DNA of 64,000 nt from GCA-003244245 sp052390115 (GTDB lineage: Bacteria; Actinomycetota; Actinomycetes; Mycobacteriales; Pseudonocardiaceae): assembly GCA_052390115.1 (NCBI GenBank), contig JBQTHE010000031.1:62001-126000 (forward strand), written 5' to 3'. Of this stretch, positions 8,797-16,195 are shown one piece after another. Made by a program: the position numbers and the translations under genes. Within the stretch, counting starts at the first letter, position 1. Each line of letters begins with the position of its first letter. The notes under the pieces are model-generated. The model worked only from the letters and a program-made list of their open reading frames with translations, was not told the origin of the DNA and ran no database searches.

Positions 8797-8898
8797 CGTC
8801 TTGGTAACGACGTGTAACGCCGGGTTTCTCCTCAGCGATATTGGCCTTGCCAATGGTCGAACTGGACCGCCACTGGAGATTGATGAAGGGGCACCCGG
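8788..8898. promoter_or_regulatory. Leader of the His-rich gene with TAACG direct repeats
   Basis: Just after the ureD end, GTAACG-type boxes occur three times (8793, 8809 and 8814 region), two of them within identical GTGTAACG octamers. A short palindrome ATTGGC-CTT-GCCAAT follows near 8840-8855. AGGGG lies 7 bases before the GTG start of the His-rich peptide. These could be an operator for a metal regulator; there is no direct proof. Confidence 0.35.
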
Positions 8899-9117
8899 GT
8901 GAGGATCACGGAAATCTTCGGAATGAGCGTCCGTAGCGGCAGCGACGGTGGCCACGGCTACGGAGGCCACGGTGGTCACGCCCACGGTGGCCATGGCCAT
9001 CACGGCCACCACGGCCACGATGGTCACCACGGCCACCACGGCCGCCACGGCCACGGCTACCACGGCTGTTACTACGGCTGCTACTACGACTGTCACCACG
9101 GCTACTACCGCTACTGA
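8899..9117 (+). CDS. Histidine/glycine-rich metal-binding peptide (possible nickel store)
   Basis: 72 residues from GTG at 8899: 19 His, 3 Cys and 9 Tyr. After a normal N-terminus (MRITEIFGMSVRSGSDGG), residues 19-55 are almost only Gly and His in GH, GGH and GHH units. The last 16 residues hold C57YYGC61YYDC65HH, a Cys/His cluster. This resembles in style the small His-rich nickel-storage proteins Hpn/Hpn-like of Helicobacter and the His-rich tails of UreE or HypB. It directly follows a urease operon that lacks ureE, so nickel storage or delivery is the leading inference. ATG at 8923 is an alternative start. Function is unproven, and zinc or copper binding is equally possible chemically. Confidence 0.7.
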   Translation: MRITEIFGMSVRSGSDGGHGYGGHGGHAHGGHGHHGHHGHDGHHGHHGRHGHGYHGCYYGCYYDCHHGYYRY

Positions 9118-9274
9118 TAGCACGGCCACAGCGGCTCGATAGCCTGCGAGCGGGTGGGCGGTGGCCTCCACTGGGCGCACGGTGTGGCGCCCACCGCCGT
9201 GGTGGTCGGAACTGTCCGGCACCGAGACTCCGGTCGAACTCGTCTCGGTACTCCGGAGCCCGTTCTGGCGCTTC

Positions 9275-10108
9275 TTACCCGGCGGTGTGATGGAGTGTGC
9301 CGTCGAGGACGGTGATGGCGTGGCCGGTGAGGTGTACGCGGTCGCCGTGGACGGCGGTGCGAACCAGGCCGGTGCGGGCGGAGGCCTGCAAGCCGGTGAG
9401 GCTGGCCCGGCCCAGACGCTCCGACCAGTATGGAGCCAGGGCGGTATGGGCGCTGCCGGTGACCGGGTCCTCAGGGATGCCCACGGCGGGTGCGAAGAAA
9501 CGGGAGACGAAGTCGTAGCCGCTACCGGGATCCGACGCCGGGGCGGTGGCGATGACTCCTCGGATGCCGCCCCCACGGGTCACCCGGGTCAGGGCGGTGA
9601 CGTCGGGGGCAAGGGCGCGGGCGGCGGCCTCGTCGGGAAACACGGCGAGCAGGTCGCCGAGGGCACCGGTGCCGTAGACGGCGTGGGGCTTGGCGTTGAG
9701 GGCGTCGGCGAGGTCGTCTGGAACGGGTACCTCGATGACGGTCGCGGCCGGAAAGTTCACGGTGATGGTGCCGTCGTCGTGGGAGTGGGCGAGCAGTACG
9801 CCGCTGCGGCTCCTGAACCGGACGGTGCCGGGATGCCCTCGGTCGTTGTGCAGCGCGTGGGCGGTGGCAAGGGTGGCGTGCCCGCACAGATCGACCTCGA
9901 CGGTGGGGGTGAACCACCGCAGCGCCCAATCTGCGTCGGCAGGCTTGGGCAGCGGGTGGGCGAAGGCAGTGTTGGACAGGTTCAGTTCGGCGGCGACCTG
10001 CTGCATCCAGCCCTCATCGGGCCAGGCATCGGCGTCCAGCAGGCAGACGGCTGCGGGGTTGCCCGCGAACGGCCGGTCGGTGAACGCGTCGATAATCCGG
10101 ATACGCAT
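9275..10108 (-). CDS. PhzF-family isomerase-like protein
   Basis: 277 residues from MRIRIIDAFTDRPFAGNPAA; an ATG six codons further upstream is possible. It has the two-fold diaminopimelate-epimerase-like fold markers of PhzF: GNPAAVCLL, LCGHATLATAHAL, FFAPAVGIPEDPVTGSAH. In PhzF the catalytic glutamate lies in NLSET; here the matching stretch reads NLSNTAF, so the acidic residue is replaced by Asn. The protein may be a non-catalytic or differently acting member. It stands alone between the His-rich gene and the quinoprotein operon, with a palindrome upstream, and no phenazine genes are present. Confidence 0.85.
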   Translation of the reverse strand: MRIRIIDAFTDRPFAGNPAAVCLLDADAWPDEGWMQQVAAELNLSNTAFAHPLPKPADADWALRWFTPTVEVDLCGHATLATAHALHNDRGHPGTVRFRSRSGVLLAHSHDDGTITVNFPAATVIEVPVPDDLADALNAKPHAVYGTGALGDLLAVFPDEAAARALAPDVTALTRVTRGGGIRGVIATAPASDPGSGYDFVSRFFAPAVGIPEDPVTGSAHTALAPYWSERLGRASLTGLQASARTGLVRTAVHGDRVHLTGHAITVLDGTLHHTAG

Positions 10109-10148
10109 GGGTCGACCGTAGGGCACTACCTGCGCAGCGATTGCGTGC

Positions 10149-10213
10149 GTCGTGAACTCGGCAGTACCGACGTTCGCAGTGACATGGAACGTCGGTCACG
10201 TCGAGTTCACGAC
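10149..10213. repeat. Intergenic palindrome, GAACTCGAC family (copy B)
   Basis: Outer arms GTCGTGAACTCG (from 10149) and CGAGTTCACGAC (to 10213) pair perfectly, and inner arms ACCGACGTTC/GAACGTCGGT add ten more pairs. The two are separated by about five mismatched positions. Shares its outer arms with the copies at 4247 and 46519. Confidence 0.75.
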
Positions 10214-10239
10214 ACCAGCCCGCGCCAGATCCGAGCTCT

Positions 10240-11280
10240 CTATCGTTGTCGTTGAAGGCTGGAGCCGGAGAGCATGAAGTTCATGCGTGGCGACTCGCAG
10301 GCTGAGCCTTTCAGTGCGACGTTGGTGATATCGATTTCGTCTCGCCAGGCTGCGCTGGGGAACGCTGCTCTGTATAGCCGCAGGCAACTCCGGAGATGGT
10401 CGGTGAAGGCTGTGTGGATGCGGGTGGCGTAGTGTTCGAGGACGTCTTGGGCGAGGTGTCCGCGGTCGATAGCGTCGATCGCCGCAGCGGCGAGGATCGC
10501 TGTTCGTACTGCGTGGGCGGTGCCGGAGCCGCTGAGCGGATCGAATCGCACGGCTGCGGCGCCAACGGCGAGCCAGCCGGGCCCGCAGGGGGGTGTGAGC
10601 AGGCCTGGTGCCGCTCGCACGACCGAGGCATGAACTGGTGGTTCGGCCAACCATGCCCCCAGTCCGGTTTCGTCGAGCAGACCGCGCAGGTGCCTGAGTG
10701 GATTCTGGACCGGCCCGGGAACCATGGCCTGCACGAGCGCGGTTTCCTTCCCAACCGGAGCCAGGTGGACCCATCCTTGACTGGTTGTCTCCAACCGGCA
10801 GGTGGAAGAATCACATGACGGAATGAGCGCCGCCTCGGCAGCAATGATGCGGCGTCGGCCCACAGTGCCGAAACGCGGTGAGGGTGCCGAGGTGATGAGC
10901 CAGCGTGCATCGGGCGCGCTTTCATAGGGAACCGGGATATCGTCGAAATGGATCTGGTCCCCATAATGCAGGGAGAGGTGCGCAGCAAGCCGCTGATTCA
11001 GTGTCGTGCCGTCGAGTGCGCGACTGCGGGCAGCTACCTGCTCGCGGGCGGTATCGCCCCAACGGACGCACCGGCGATCCACGGTCCACGCTGTGTCGAG
11101 CACCCCGCCGCCGGCGCTCCAGACCTCGCAGAGCAGCCCGGCGACGGCCTCGGGCAGGACCAGCCAGCGCGTCCCGGTCACCTCGGTTCCGGTGATCCGG
11201 ACGCGCCGACCTTGCCGAGCCAGCAGGAGCGCGCAGGTCAGCGCCGCGAGCCCGCGCCCGGCGATGACGACCTCGCTCAC
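10240..11280 (-). CDS. LodB-like FAD-dependent monooxygenase, last gene of the quinoprotein operon
   Basis: 346 residues. The N-terminus VVIAGRGLAALTCALLLARQGRRVRI is a Rossmann FAD-binding fold. A later GPGWLAVGAAAVRFDPLSGSG region (about 240-260) matches the second FAD motif of the halogenase/geranylgeranyl-reductase superfamily. LodB and QhpG belong to this superfamily and convert protein tryptophan into a quinone cofactor in LodA-type oxidases and quinohemoprotein amine dehydrogenase. Its ATG overlaps the preceding ferritin-like/LodA-like gene by four bases, so it probably modifies that protein. A role in small-molecule metabolism cannot be excluded. Confidence 0.75.
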   Translation of the reverse strand: MSEVVIAGRGLAALTCALLLARQGRRVRITGTEVTGTRWLVLPEAVAGLLCEVWSAGGGVLDTAWTVDRRCVRWGDTAREQVAARSRALDGTTLNQRLAAHLSLHYGDQIHFDDIPVPYESAPDARWLITSAPSPRFGTVGRRRIIAAEAALIPSCDSSTCRLETTSQGWVHLAPVGKETALVQAMVPGPVQNPLRHLRGLLDETGLGAWLAEPPVHASVVRAAPGLLTPPCGPGWLAVGAAAVRFDPLSGSGTAHAVRTAILAAAAIDAIDRGHLAQDVLEHYATRIHTAFTDHLRSCLRLYRAAFPSAAWRDEIDITNVALKGSACESPRMNFMLSGSSLQRQR

Positions 11281-13157
11281 GGCCCGGGCGGCACGGCAGG
11301 GTCAGCAGCCAACGACCGCATGCTGGCGAACAGCTCCTCCTGCGCAGCGCCCTGTCTCAGCATCAGCTCGCGTTCCGGCGCGCCACCTGCGTCGGCAACG
11401 GCCTGCCGGGCCTGCCGGCCGGCGGCAGCCCGCTCGTCGAGCGCTGACCAAAAGGCCGTTCCCGCGGCTGGCAGCGGCATCCCCACGGCGGGGAGGGTGA
11501 ACGGCGGAGCCACTCCTCGGGAGGCGAGCACATGGTTGGTCTCGTGCAGGCTGAACATCGCGCGACGGGACTGCTCGAGGAGGGCTCCGGCCGCACGATC
11601 GCCGAGGGCGAAGCTCGCCGAGAGAGCACCGAGCAGCACCGCGTAGTTCTGGTTGCTGAGCTCCGCCAGGCCCCTTGTGAGGTCGTCGGCCGGTCGGTCC
11701 AGTGGCCGCAGGTACTGCTCCGGGGGCAGGCCGGCCAGTTGCTCCTTGACCGCTGTGAACCGCTGGAAGTGGTCGGCGCCTTCATTGATGATCAGCTTGA
11801 TCAGGTGGACCAGGCGGTTGCGCTCGGGGAACAGGTCCGGGCGGCGGTCGATCGTGACGAGCAGCTGCACGTACATCCCGTCGATGCCGGACGCGGTTGA
11901 TTGGCTCGGTCGTTCGACCTCGATGAACCAGTCGAGCTGTTCCGGAGTCAGTGGCTCCAGCGAGAAGAGCCGGTCCAGCTGCCGGTGGATCCGGTCGGCG
12001 CGTCCGACGTTGGGCGGTCGTCCCAGCAGGTTCAGCGCCTCGTTGACCCATCGGAGATGGCGCATCTCATCCACTGCGACCGAGAACACCTCGAACGCCG
12101 CCGCAAACACCCGGCGGGTGGCGGTGCCTGCACCCGAAGGCAGCTGCATCGGAGCGGCCAGGGAGTAGTGCGCGAACAGGTACTCCACGCACAATGCGTG
12201 CTCGACGGTGGCGAGGTAGTCCAGCTCGTTGATGACCTGCTCGCGACTCAGTTCCGCCACCGCAGGTGCTGGTGGTGCGCCTAGCGAATCGTCTTCCCGG
12301 TCGTTGATGACGACCGGCAGGGCGTTCCAATCCGACACCAGCTCGGCATAGTCGAGTTCCTGCGCGCGGCGACCCGCCAGGGTCGCGCTATCGACCGGCG
12401 GCGGCACGCTGGCGCGGTCCCGGCGCTGGAAGTTCAGGTTGGGAAACCGGCCATCGGAGCTGGTGACGATGTCAGGTTTGGACGCTGCCCAGTAGAAGCA
12501 TCCGCAGTCGCGGAAGTCGTACTGCCAGGGTGCGCACAGCGTGCGGGTCAACTCACCCGGCAGGTAGACCTCAGGGTCGATGACCCCGCCGTCATCGAGG
12601 TATCGCGCCCTGGCAGCCACCAGGACCGCGGCCTGCACGGCGCCGCCCGCGTCCCGCTGCACGAGGCTGCGCCCCAGCCGGCGGAACCCGTTGAGTGAGC
12701 CGCCGACCACGTCGGAGCCCGGGGAGCTGAATCCCGGTTGCGGGCCGAGCAGCACGGCGACCGTTCCCGGCAGCAGGTCATGCACCCGGCGCCAGACGTC
12801 GAGGCCGTTGAACCCGGTACAGGTGAAGGTGGGGGCCCCCGCCTCGTCCTGATCGACCGTGGTGCGACCGCACAGCGCCCACAGGAACAGCGGCAGATCG
12901 GGGTCACCCAGCCCTTGCTCCGCGGCCGGGCCGGTGAGCCCGACACTGTGCAGCCGCGCCCCGTCGGAGTGGTGGAACTCGAAGGAAAGGCCGGGGAAGA
13001 ACGCCATGTCCAGGATGCGCTGGTCGAACTCCAGCCCCGGGTAGCAGTTGTCCACCCCGCTCTCCGGTCGGGACCCGGCCGGGTTGCCGCGGACGGCATG
13101 ATCGGCTCGGGCGGTGAGGTTGCGGGGGAAGATCTTGTTCCACGGGGTGTCAGGCAT
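11277..13157 (-). CDS. LodA-like C-terminal region fused to a ferritin-like domain
   Basis: 626 residues from MPDTPWNKIF (GAGGAGA ribosome site upstream). Residues about 35-240 contain GELTRTLCAPWQYDFRDCGC and FYWAASKPDIV, which resemble the 'PWQ-x-D-x3-C' segment near the cysteine tryptophylquinone of LodA/GoxA oxidases; C208, W211, C218, C220 and W223 are candidates for modification. Residues about 305-480 are a ferritin-like helical bundle with metal-type ligands E319-H320, E325 and DEMRH (E364, H367), as in VioB-type proteins. The first half is read as the missing C-terminal part of the LodA-like protein at 14529-15938. The fusion with a ferritin-like domain is unfamiliar to me. The product is likely matured by the adjacent radical SAM enzyme and flavoprotein. 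Confidence 0.7.
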   Translation of the reverse strand: MPDTPWNKIFPRNLTARADHAVRGNPAGSRPESGVDNCYPGLEFDQRILDMAFFPGLSFEFHHSDGARLHSVGLTGPAAEQGLGDPDLPLFLWALCGRTTVDQDEAGAPTFTCTGFNGLDVWRRVHDLLPGTVAVLLGPQPGFSSPGSDVVGGSLNGFRRLGRSLVQRDAGGAVQAAVLVAARARYLDDGGVIDPEVYLPGELTRTLCAPWQYDFRDCGCFYWAASKPDIVTSSDGRFPNLNFQRRDRASVPPPVDSATLAGRRAQELDYAELVSDWNALPVVINDREDDSLGAPPAPAVAELSREQVINELDYLATVEHALCVEYLFAHYSLAAPMQLPSGAGTATRRVFAAAFEVFSVAVDEMRHLRWVNEALNLLGRPPNVGRADRIHRQLDRLFSLEPLTPEQLDWFIEVERPSQSTASGIDGMYVQLLVTIDRRPDLFPERNRLVHLIKLIINEGADHFQRFTAVKEQLAGLPPEQYLRPLDRPADDLTRGLAELSNQNYAVLLGALSASFALGDRAAGALLEQSRRAMFSLHETNHVLASRGVAPPFTLPAVGMPLPAAGTAFWSALDERAAAGRQARQAVADAGGAPERELMLRQGAAQEELFASMRSLAADPAVPPGP

Positions 13158-13167
13158 GGGCGTCTCC

Positions 13168-14532
13168 TCACCGGGCGACGGTGGTCGGGTCGCTGCCGCT
13201 CGGATTGCCCGGCGGCAGCGGGGACGCGAAGTAGTCGGGGTTGGCGGCGGAGAGCTCGACGTAGGCACGCAGGCAGAAGTCCAGCCAGCCGCGGATGTAG
13301 TCGCAGCCAGGGCGTCCGCGACGGCTCACCTCGTGGTAGCAGCCGCCGCCGCACAGGTAACGGGCCCAGCACGAGCGGCACGGCTGCATCCGATCGACGT
13401 GGCTGCGAGCCAGGTGCCGGGCCCGCGCCTCGTTGTCCGGGCCGTCTTGGACCGACCCCATGGCGAAGCCGGGGTCGTCGACCAGGCGGTGGCATGCGAA
13501 CAGGTCACCGTCAGCGCCGGCGCTGAGGTAGCCCGCACCCGCACCGCACGGGTAGGGCCGGTGGCTGCCTCGGTGCAGCTGATGCATCGCGGTCTCGAAG
13601 TTGCCGAACGGGAAACGCCGTCCCCCGGACAGCTCCGTCAGCGCCCTCTCCCCGCATTCGATGACATGCGCCAGCAAGGTCGGGAAATCCTTCGGCGGGA
13701 AGGCCAGCGCAGGGTCGGGCGAGACCAGCACGGCCGCGAACCCCACCTCGTCGAAACCCAACCCGATCGCATGCTCCAGGACCGGCAGCAGCCGCCCGGT
13801 GCGCGGAGTGACGGTGACCCGTGCGGACAGGTGTCGGGGGCGGCCATGCCTTCGCAGCACCTCCAACCCGCTGACCAGCTGGTCGTAGGCGCTGGCGCCG
13901 CCACGCATCCGCCGCACCGCGTCGTGTTGATCTCGGTCCCCGTCGAGGCTGACCGAGACGGCGAAGGGATGCTCGGCGAACAGCCGGGCGTCCTGCGGCG
14001 TCACAGTCGTCAGGTTGGTGGTGATGGCGAATCGCACCCGCCGGCCCGCAGCCGCGGCGGCCCTGGTCGCGTAATCGGTGACCTCGTGCACGACATCGGC
14101 GGCAAGCAGCGGCTCGCCGCCCATGAAGCCGACTACAACGTCGGCACCGGGCCGGGACTCGGCGAGCAGCCGATCGACGGCGGCGCGGGCGATCTCGGAC
14201 CCCATCGCCCGGGCGCTCCCGCCGAATCGCCCCTCGTCGGCGTAGCAATACCCGCAGGACATGTTGCAGGCCTGAAACACATTCAGCGCCAACGCCGACA
14301 GCGGCGGAGGCGGTAGCGGGCGCCCGTCGATGCGCCGGTGGGTACCGTCGTCCCCGAGCAAGGCTCGGTCGAGGTCGGCCGGCGCCAGCTGGTCGGGTAG
14401 GTCGTAGATCCGGCTGCCATCAGCGACGAACACGTGCATCCCAGCTGAGCTGCGAAAGAACCTCAGCTCAGCGTCCGGGCCCGGGTCCGGCTCAGGTGGG
14501 CGCAGGCCGATCTGCAGCGGCACGGGTGTCAT
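13168..14532 (-). CDS. SPASM-domain radical SAM peptide-modifying enzyme
   Basis: 454 residues; the ATG at 14532 overlaps the upstream stop (ATGA). The N-terminal 80 residues may bind the substrate. The radical SAM cluster motif is C89-x3-C93-x2-C96 in FQACNMSCGYCYADEG, and MGGEPLL is the SAM-binding stretch. The C-terminal third carries the Cys set of a SPASM/twitch domain (PYPCGAGAGY, LFACHRL, CRSCWARYLCGGGC, CDYIRGW) for auxiliary iron-sulfur clusters. Enzymes of this class, such as QhpD, form thioether cross-links inside proteins, including quinoproteins. Lying between the two halves of a LodA-like protein, it most likely cross-links one of them. Confidence 0.88.
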   Translation of the reverse strand: MTPVPLQIGLRPPEPDPGPDAELRFFRSSAGMHVFVADGSRIYDLPDQLAPADLDRALLGDDGTHRRIDGRPLPPPPLSALALNVFQACNMSCGYCYADEGRFGGSARAMGSEIARAAVDRLLAESRPGADVVVGFMGGEPLLAADVVHEVTDYATRAAAAAGRRVRFAITTNLTTVTPQDARLFAEHPFAVSVSLDGDRDQHDAVRRMRGGASAYDQLVSGLEVLRRHGRPRHLSARVTVTPRTGRLLPVLEHAIGLGFDEVGFAAVLVSPDPALAFPPKDFPTLLAHVIECGERALTELSGGRRFPFGNFETAMHQLHRGSHRPYPCGAGAGYLSAGADGDLFACHRLVDDPGFAMGSVQDGPDNEARARHLARSHVDRMQPCRSCWARYLCGGGCYHEVSRRGRPGCDYIRGWLDFCLRAYVELSAANPDYFASPLPPGNPSGSDPTTVAR

Positions 14533-15938
14533 GTGCCCGCCTCCGTGTCGCGGCGTAGCGCAACCGCCCACGCAGTGAGCAGGTCGTACTGGCGCCGGGT
14601 GAGGTGCAGGGGATGGCGGTCCGAGCCGCGCATCAGCGCCGGCATCCGCCGGTCGTAATAACGTTCGCCCGTCATCGGCTCGCGGACCACTCGCCCGATC
14701 AGGTCGGGCTGCTCCCGTAGCAGGTCCTCGATCACCTCCAGCGCGACGAAGCGGCGGTGGTGTTGACGTCCCTGCTCGGTGAGCGGCAGCGGGCGACCGG
14801 CCAGCGGCTCGGCCGGGGCGAAGGCCCGATCGCGGGCTTGCTCGGCAGACAAACCCAACGCCTGAGCGATCGCCGCGTTCTCCAACCGGGCCCGGTCGTT
14901 CTGCACGTCGACGTTGATGTTGTCCACTGTCTCCAGGATGCGTTCGAAGAGGTCCCGGACCTCGAGCGTGGTCATCTCCTGGTCTGCGACGTAACCGGGA
15001 TCGTGCACGTCCGCGCGCCGGACCCGGTCGGTGAGGCCGTCGGCGGCGGAGTTGAACGGCCGCCGATCGGGGGCGAAGTCGGGTGGCCCGACGACGATGC
15101 GGGCCACGGCCGAAAGCCCGCCGGGCAGGCTGGCCCGCACCACGCCGTCGCACACGTCATCGACCAGCCCAAGGCTGGAGTTCTCGTCAGCTCCGGCGAA
15201 CAGCCCCCCGGGGTTGGTGCGGGGATCGTCGCCCGTCAATCCGAAGCCGCACCAGGCGGCGCTGGGATTGAGCACGAGCCGCTCCGCGGGCAGGACGAAG
15301 ACGGTGGTGTGCTCCGGAAGGTCGGTGGGGCCGTACACGACGCCGGCCGCGGGGGTGAACCGCAGCCGCAAGCCCGGCAGGTCGGCGCTGGGGCGGGTCA
15401 CCTGGATCGAGCCGAGCGGCACGCCGGCCGCCGGGGGGACCAGGGGAGTGGCAGCATCTTCGGGGGAGCGGCCGTCCAAGTGGCGACGGGCCGTGTCGTC
15501 ACCGGAGAGCTCCGCGTGGGCGACGATGCGGTCGCCGTCGTGCTGGGTGTAGTGGAATGCCTTGAGGTTGGCGACCGTCACCTCCCAGCGCAGGCTGGCC
15601 AGGTCGAAACCGGCTGCGGCGAGCGCATCCGGAGTGAGCGGGCCGGATTGTGCTCCGTCCTCGGTGGTCCACTCGGCGTGCAATTCGAAGAAGGGGCATA
15701 CCGGCCGGAAGCCGTCCCCGTCCTTGAACTGCACTTCTGTCGGTGTCCGCACGGTGACCGTGCCGTCGGCCGCGACGTCGAGCGTGTCCTCCGCGCGGAT
15801 CGTGGTCTTGCCGGTTCCGCGCGGGCTCAGATCGTTGGGCCCCCAGCTGTAGTTGTCGCAGGGCTTCGGAGACGGTCCCAACCGGCCGTAGGCCAGAGGT
15901 GGGTACAGCAACAGTCGTGTGATGACCACCTGGCTCAC
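14529..15938 (-). CDS. LodA-like N-terminal domain protein (split quinoprotein subunit)
   Basis: 469 residues from GTG at 15938 (GGAGAA 8 bases upstream; ATGs at 15953 and 15980 are alternatives). The start VITRLLLYPPLAYGRLG matches the 'I-x-P-x-x-x-x-R-x-G' opening of LodA-family oxidases. LRWEVTVANLKAFHYTQ matches the 'W-x-V-x-x-A-N-x-K-A' stretch, and LVDDVCDGVVRASL ... VVGPPDFAPDRRPF matches the later 'DDVsDGpV ... aPPDfAP' stretch. In LodA and GoxA these belong to one chain that also carries the quinone; here the chain stops before the quinone region, which is found two genes on. No signal peptide is visible. First gene of the operon; it diverges from the riboswitch-controlled guanidine gene. 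Confidence 0.72.
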   Translation of the reverse strand: MSQVVITRLLLYPPLAYGRLGPSPKPCDNYSWGPNDLSPRGTGKTTIRAEDTLDVAADGTVTVRTPTEVQFKDGDGFRPVCPFFELHAEWTTEDGAQSGPLTPDALAAAGFDLASLRWEVTVANLKAFHYTQHDGDRIVAHAELSGDDTARRHLDGRSPEDAATPLVPPAAGVPLGSIQVTRPSADLPGLRLRFTPAAGVVYGPTDLPEHTTVFVLPAERLVLNPSAAWCGFGLTGDDPRTNPGGLFAGADENSSLGLVDDVCDGVVRASLPGGLSAVARIVVGPPDFAPDRRPFNSAADGLTDRVRRADVHDPGYVADQEMTTLEVRDLFERILETVDNINVDVQNDRARLENAAIAQALGLSAEQARDRAFAPAEPLAGRPLPLTEQGRQHHRRFVALEVIEDLLREQPDLIGRVVREPMTGERYYDRRMPALMRGSDRHPLHLTRRQYDLLTAWAVALRRDTEAGT

Positions 15939-16021
15939 CCTGCTTCTCCGCATCGGATAGGTGAGGTGACTGCAATGCAATGGTTACAGCACGGTTATAG
16001 TAGCGCCGTGAGATGGTATTG

Positions 16022-16145
16022 ACTCACTCGAAGGAGTGAGGCGCATCTAGGGTTCCGCTTCCCGTCACGGGGAGGTCTGGTCCAAGAGGTGCAGGCGGGC
16101 CGGCTGCGGCCCGTTCCACGGCGGGACAAAAGCCCGGGAGGCCAG
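16022..16145 (+). ncRNA. Guanidine-I (ykkC) riboswitch
   Basis: The transcript carries the hallmark conserved blocks of the ykkC class in order: ATCTAGGGTTCCG (16045-16057), CTGGTCCAAGAG (16077-16088), and ACGGCGGGACAAAAGCCCGGG (16118-16138, shown here as one conserved run) that forms the ligand pocket. A GC-rich variable stem (GCGGGCCGGCTGCGGCCCG) sits between the last two. A small hairpin CTCACTC-GAAG-GAGTGAG precedes the aptamer at 16023-16040. Guanidine-I RNAs switch on guanidine export or degradation genes when guanidinium is bound. Here it controls the guanidine hydrolase at 16196. The 50 bases after the aptamer can pair GGCAGCCGG-type arms as an expression platform. Confidence 0.92.
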
Positions 16146-16195
16146 CCACGTCCGGCTGCCTGGCGGCCGGGCGCCGTGGACCGGGAGGCCCCACA

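Noticed and set aside
8940..9110. Tandem CCACGG/GGCCAC repeats considered as a CRISPR or VNTR
   Set aside because: Unit length is 6-9 bases with no spacers; it simply reflects Gly-His codons.
8239..9576. 445-codon minus-strand frame across ureD and the His-rich gene
   Set aside because: Its Val/Ala repeats are the antisense of the Gly/His codons; no start site and no family similarity.
14757..16022. 421-codon plus-strand frame opposite the LodA-like gene and through the promoter region
   Set aside because: Low-complexity shadow; the minus-strand protein has recognisable LodA-like motifs.
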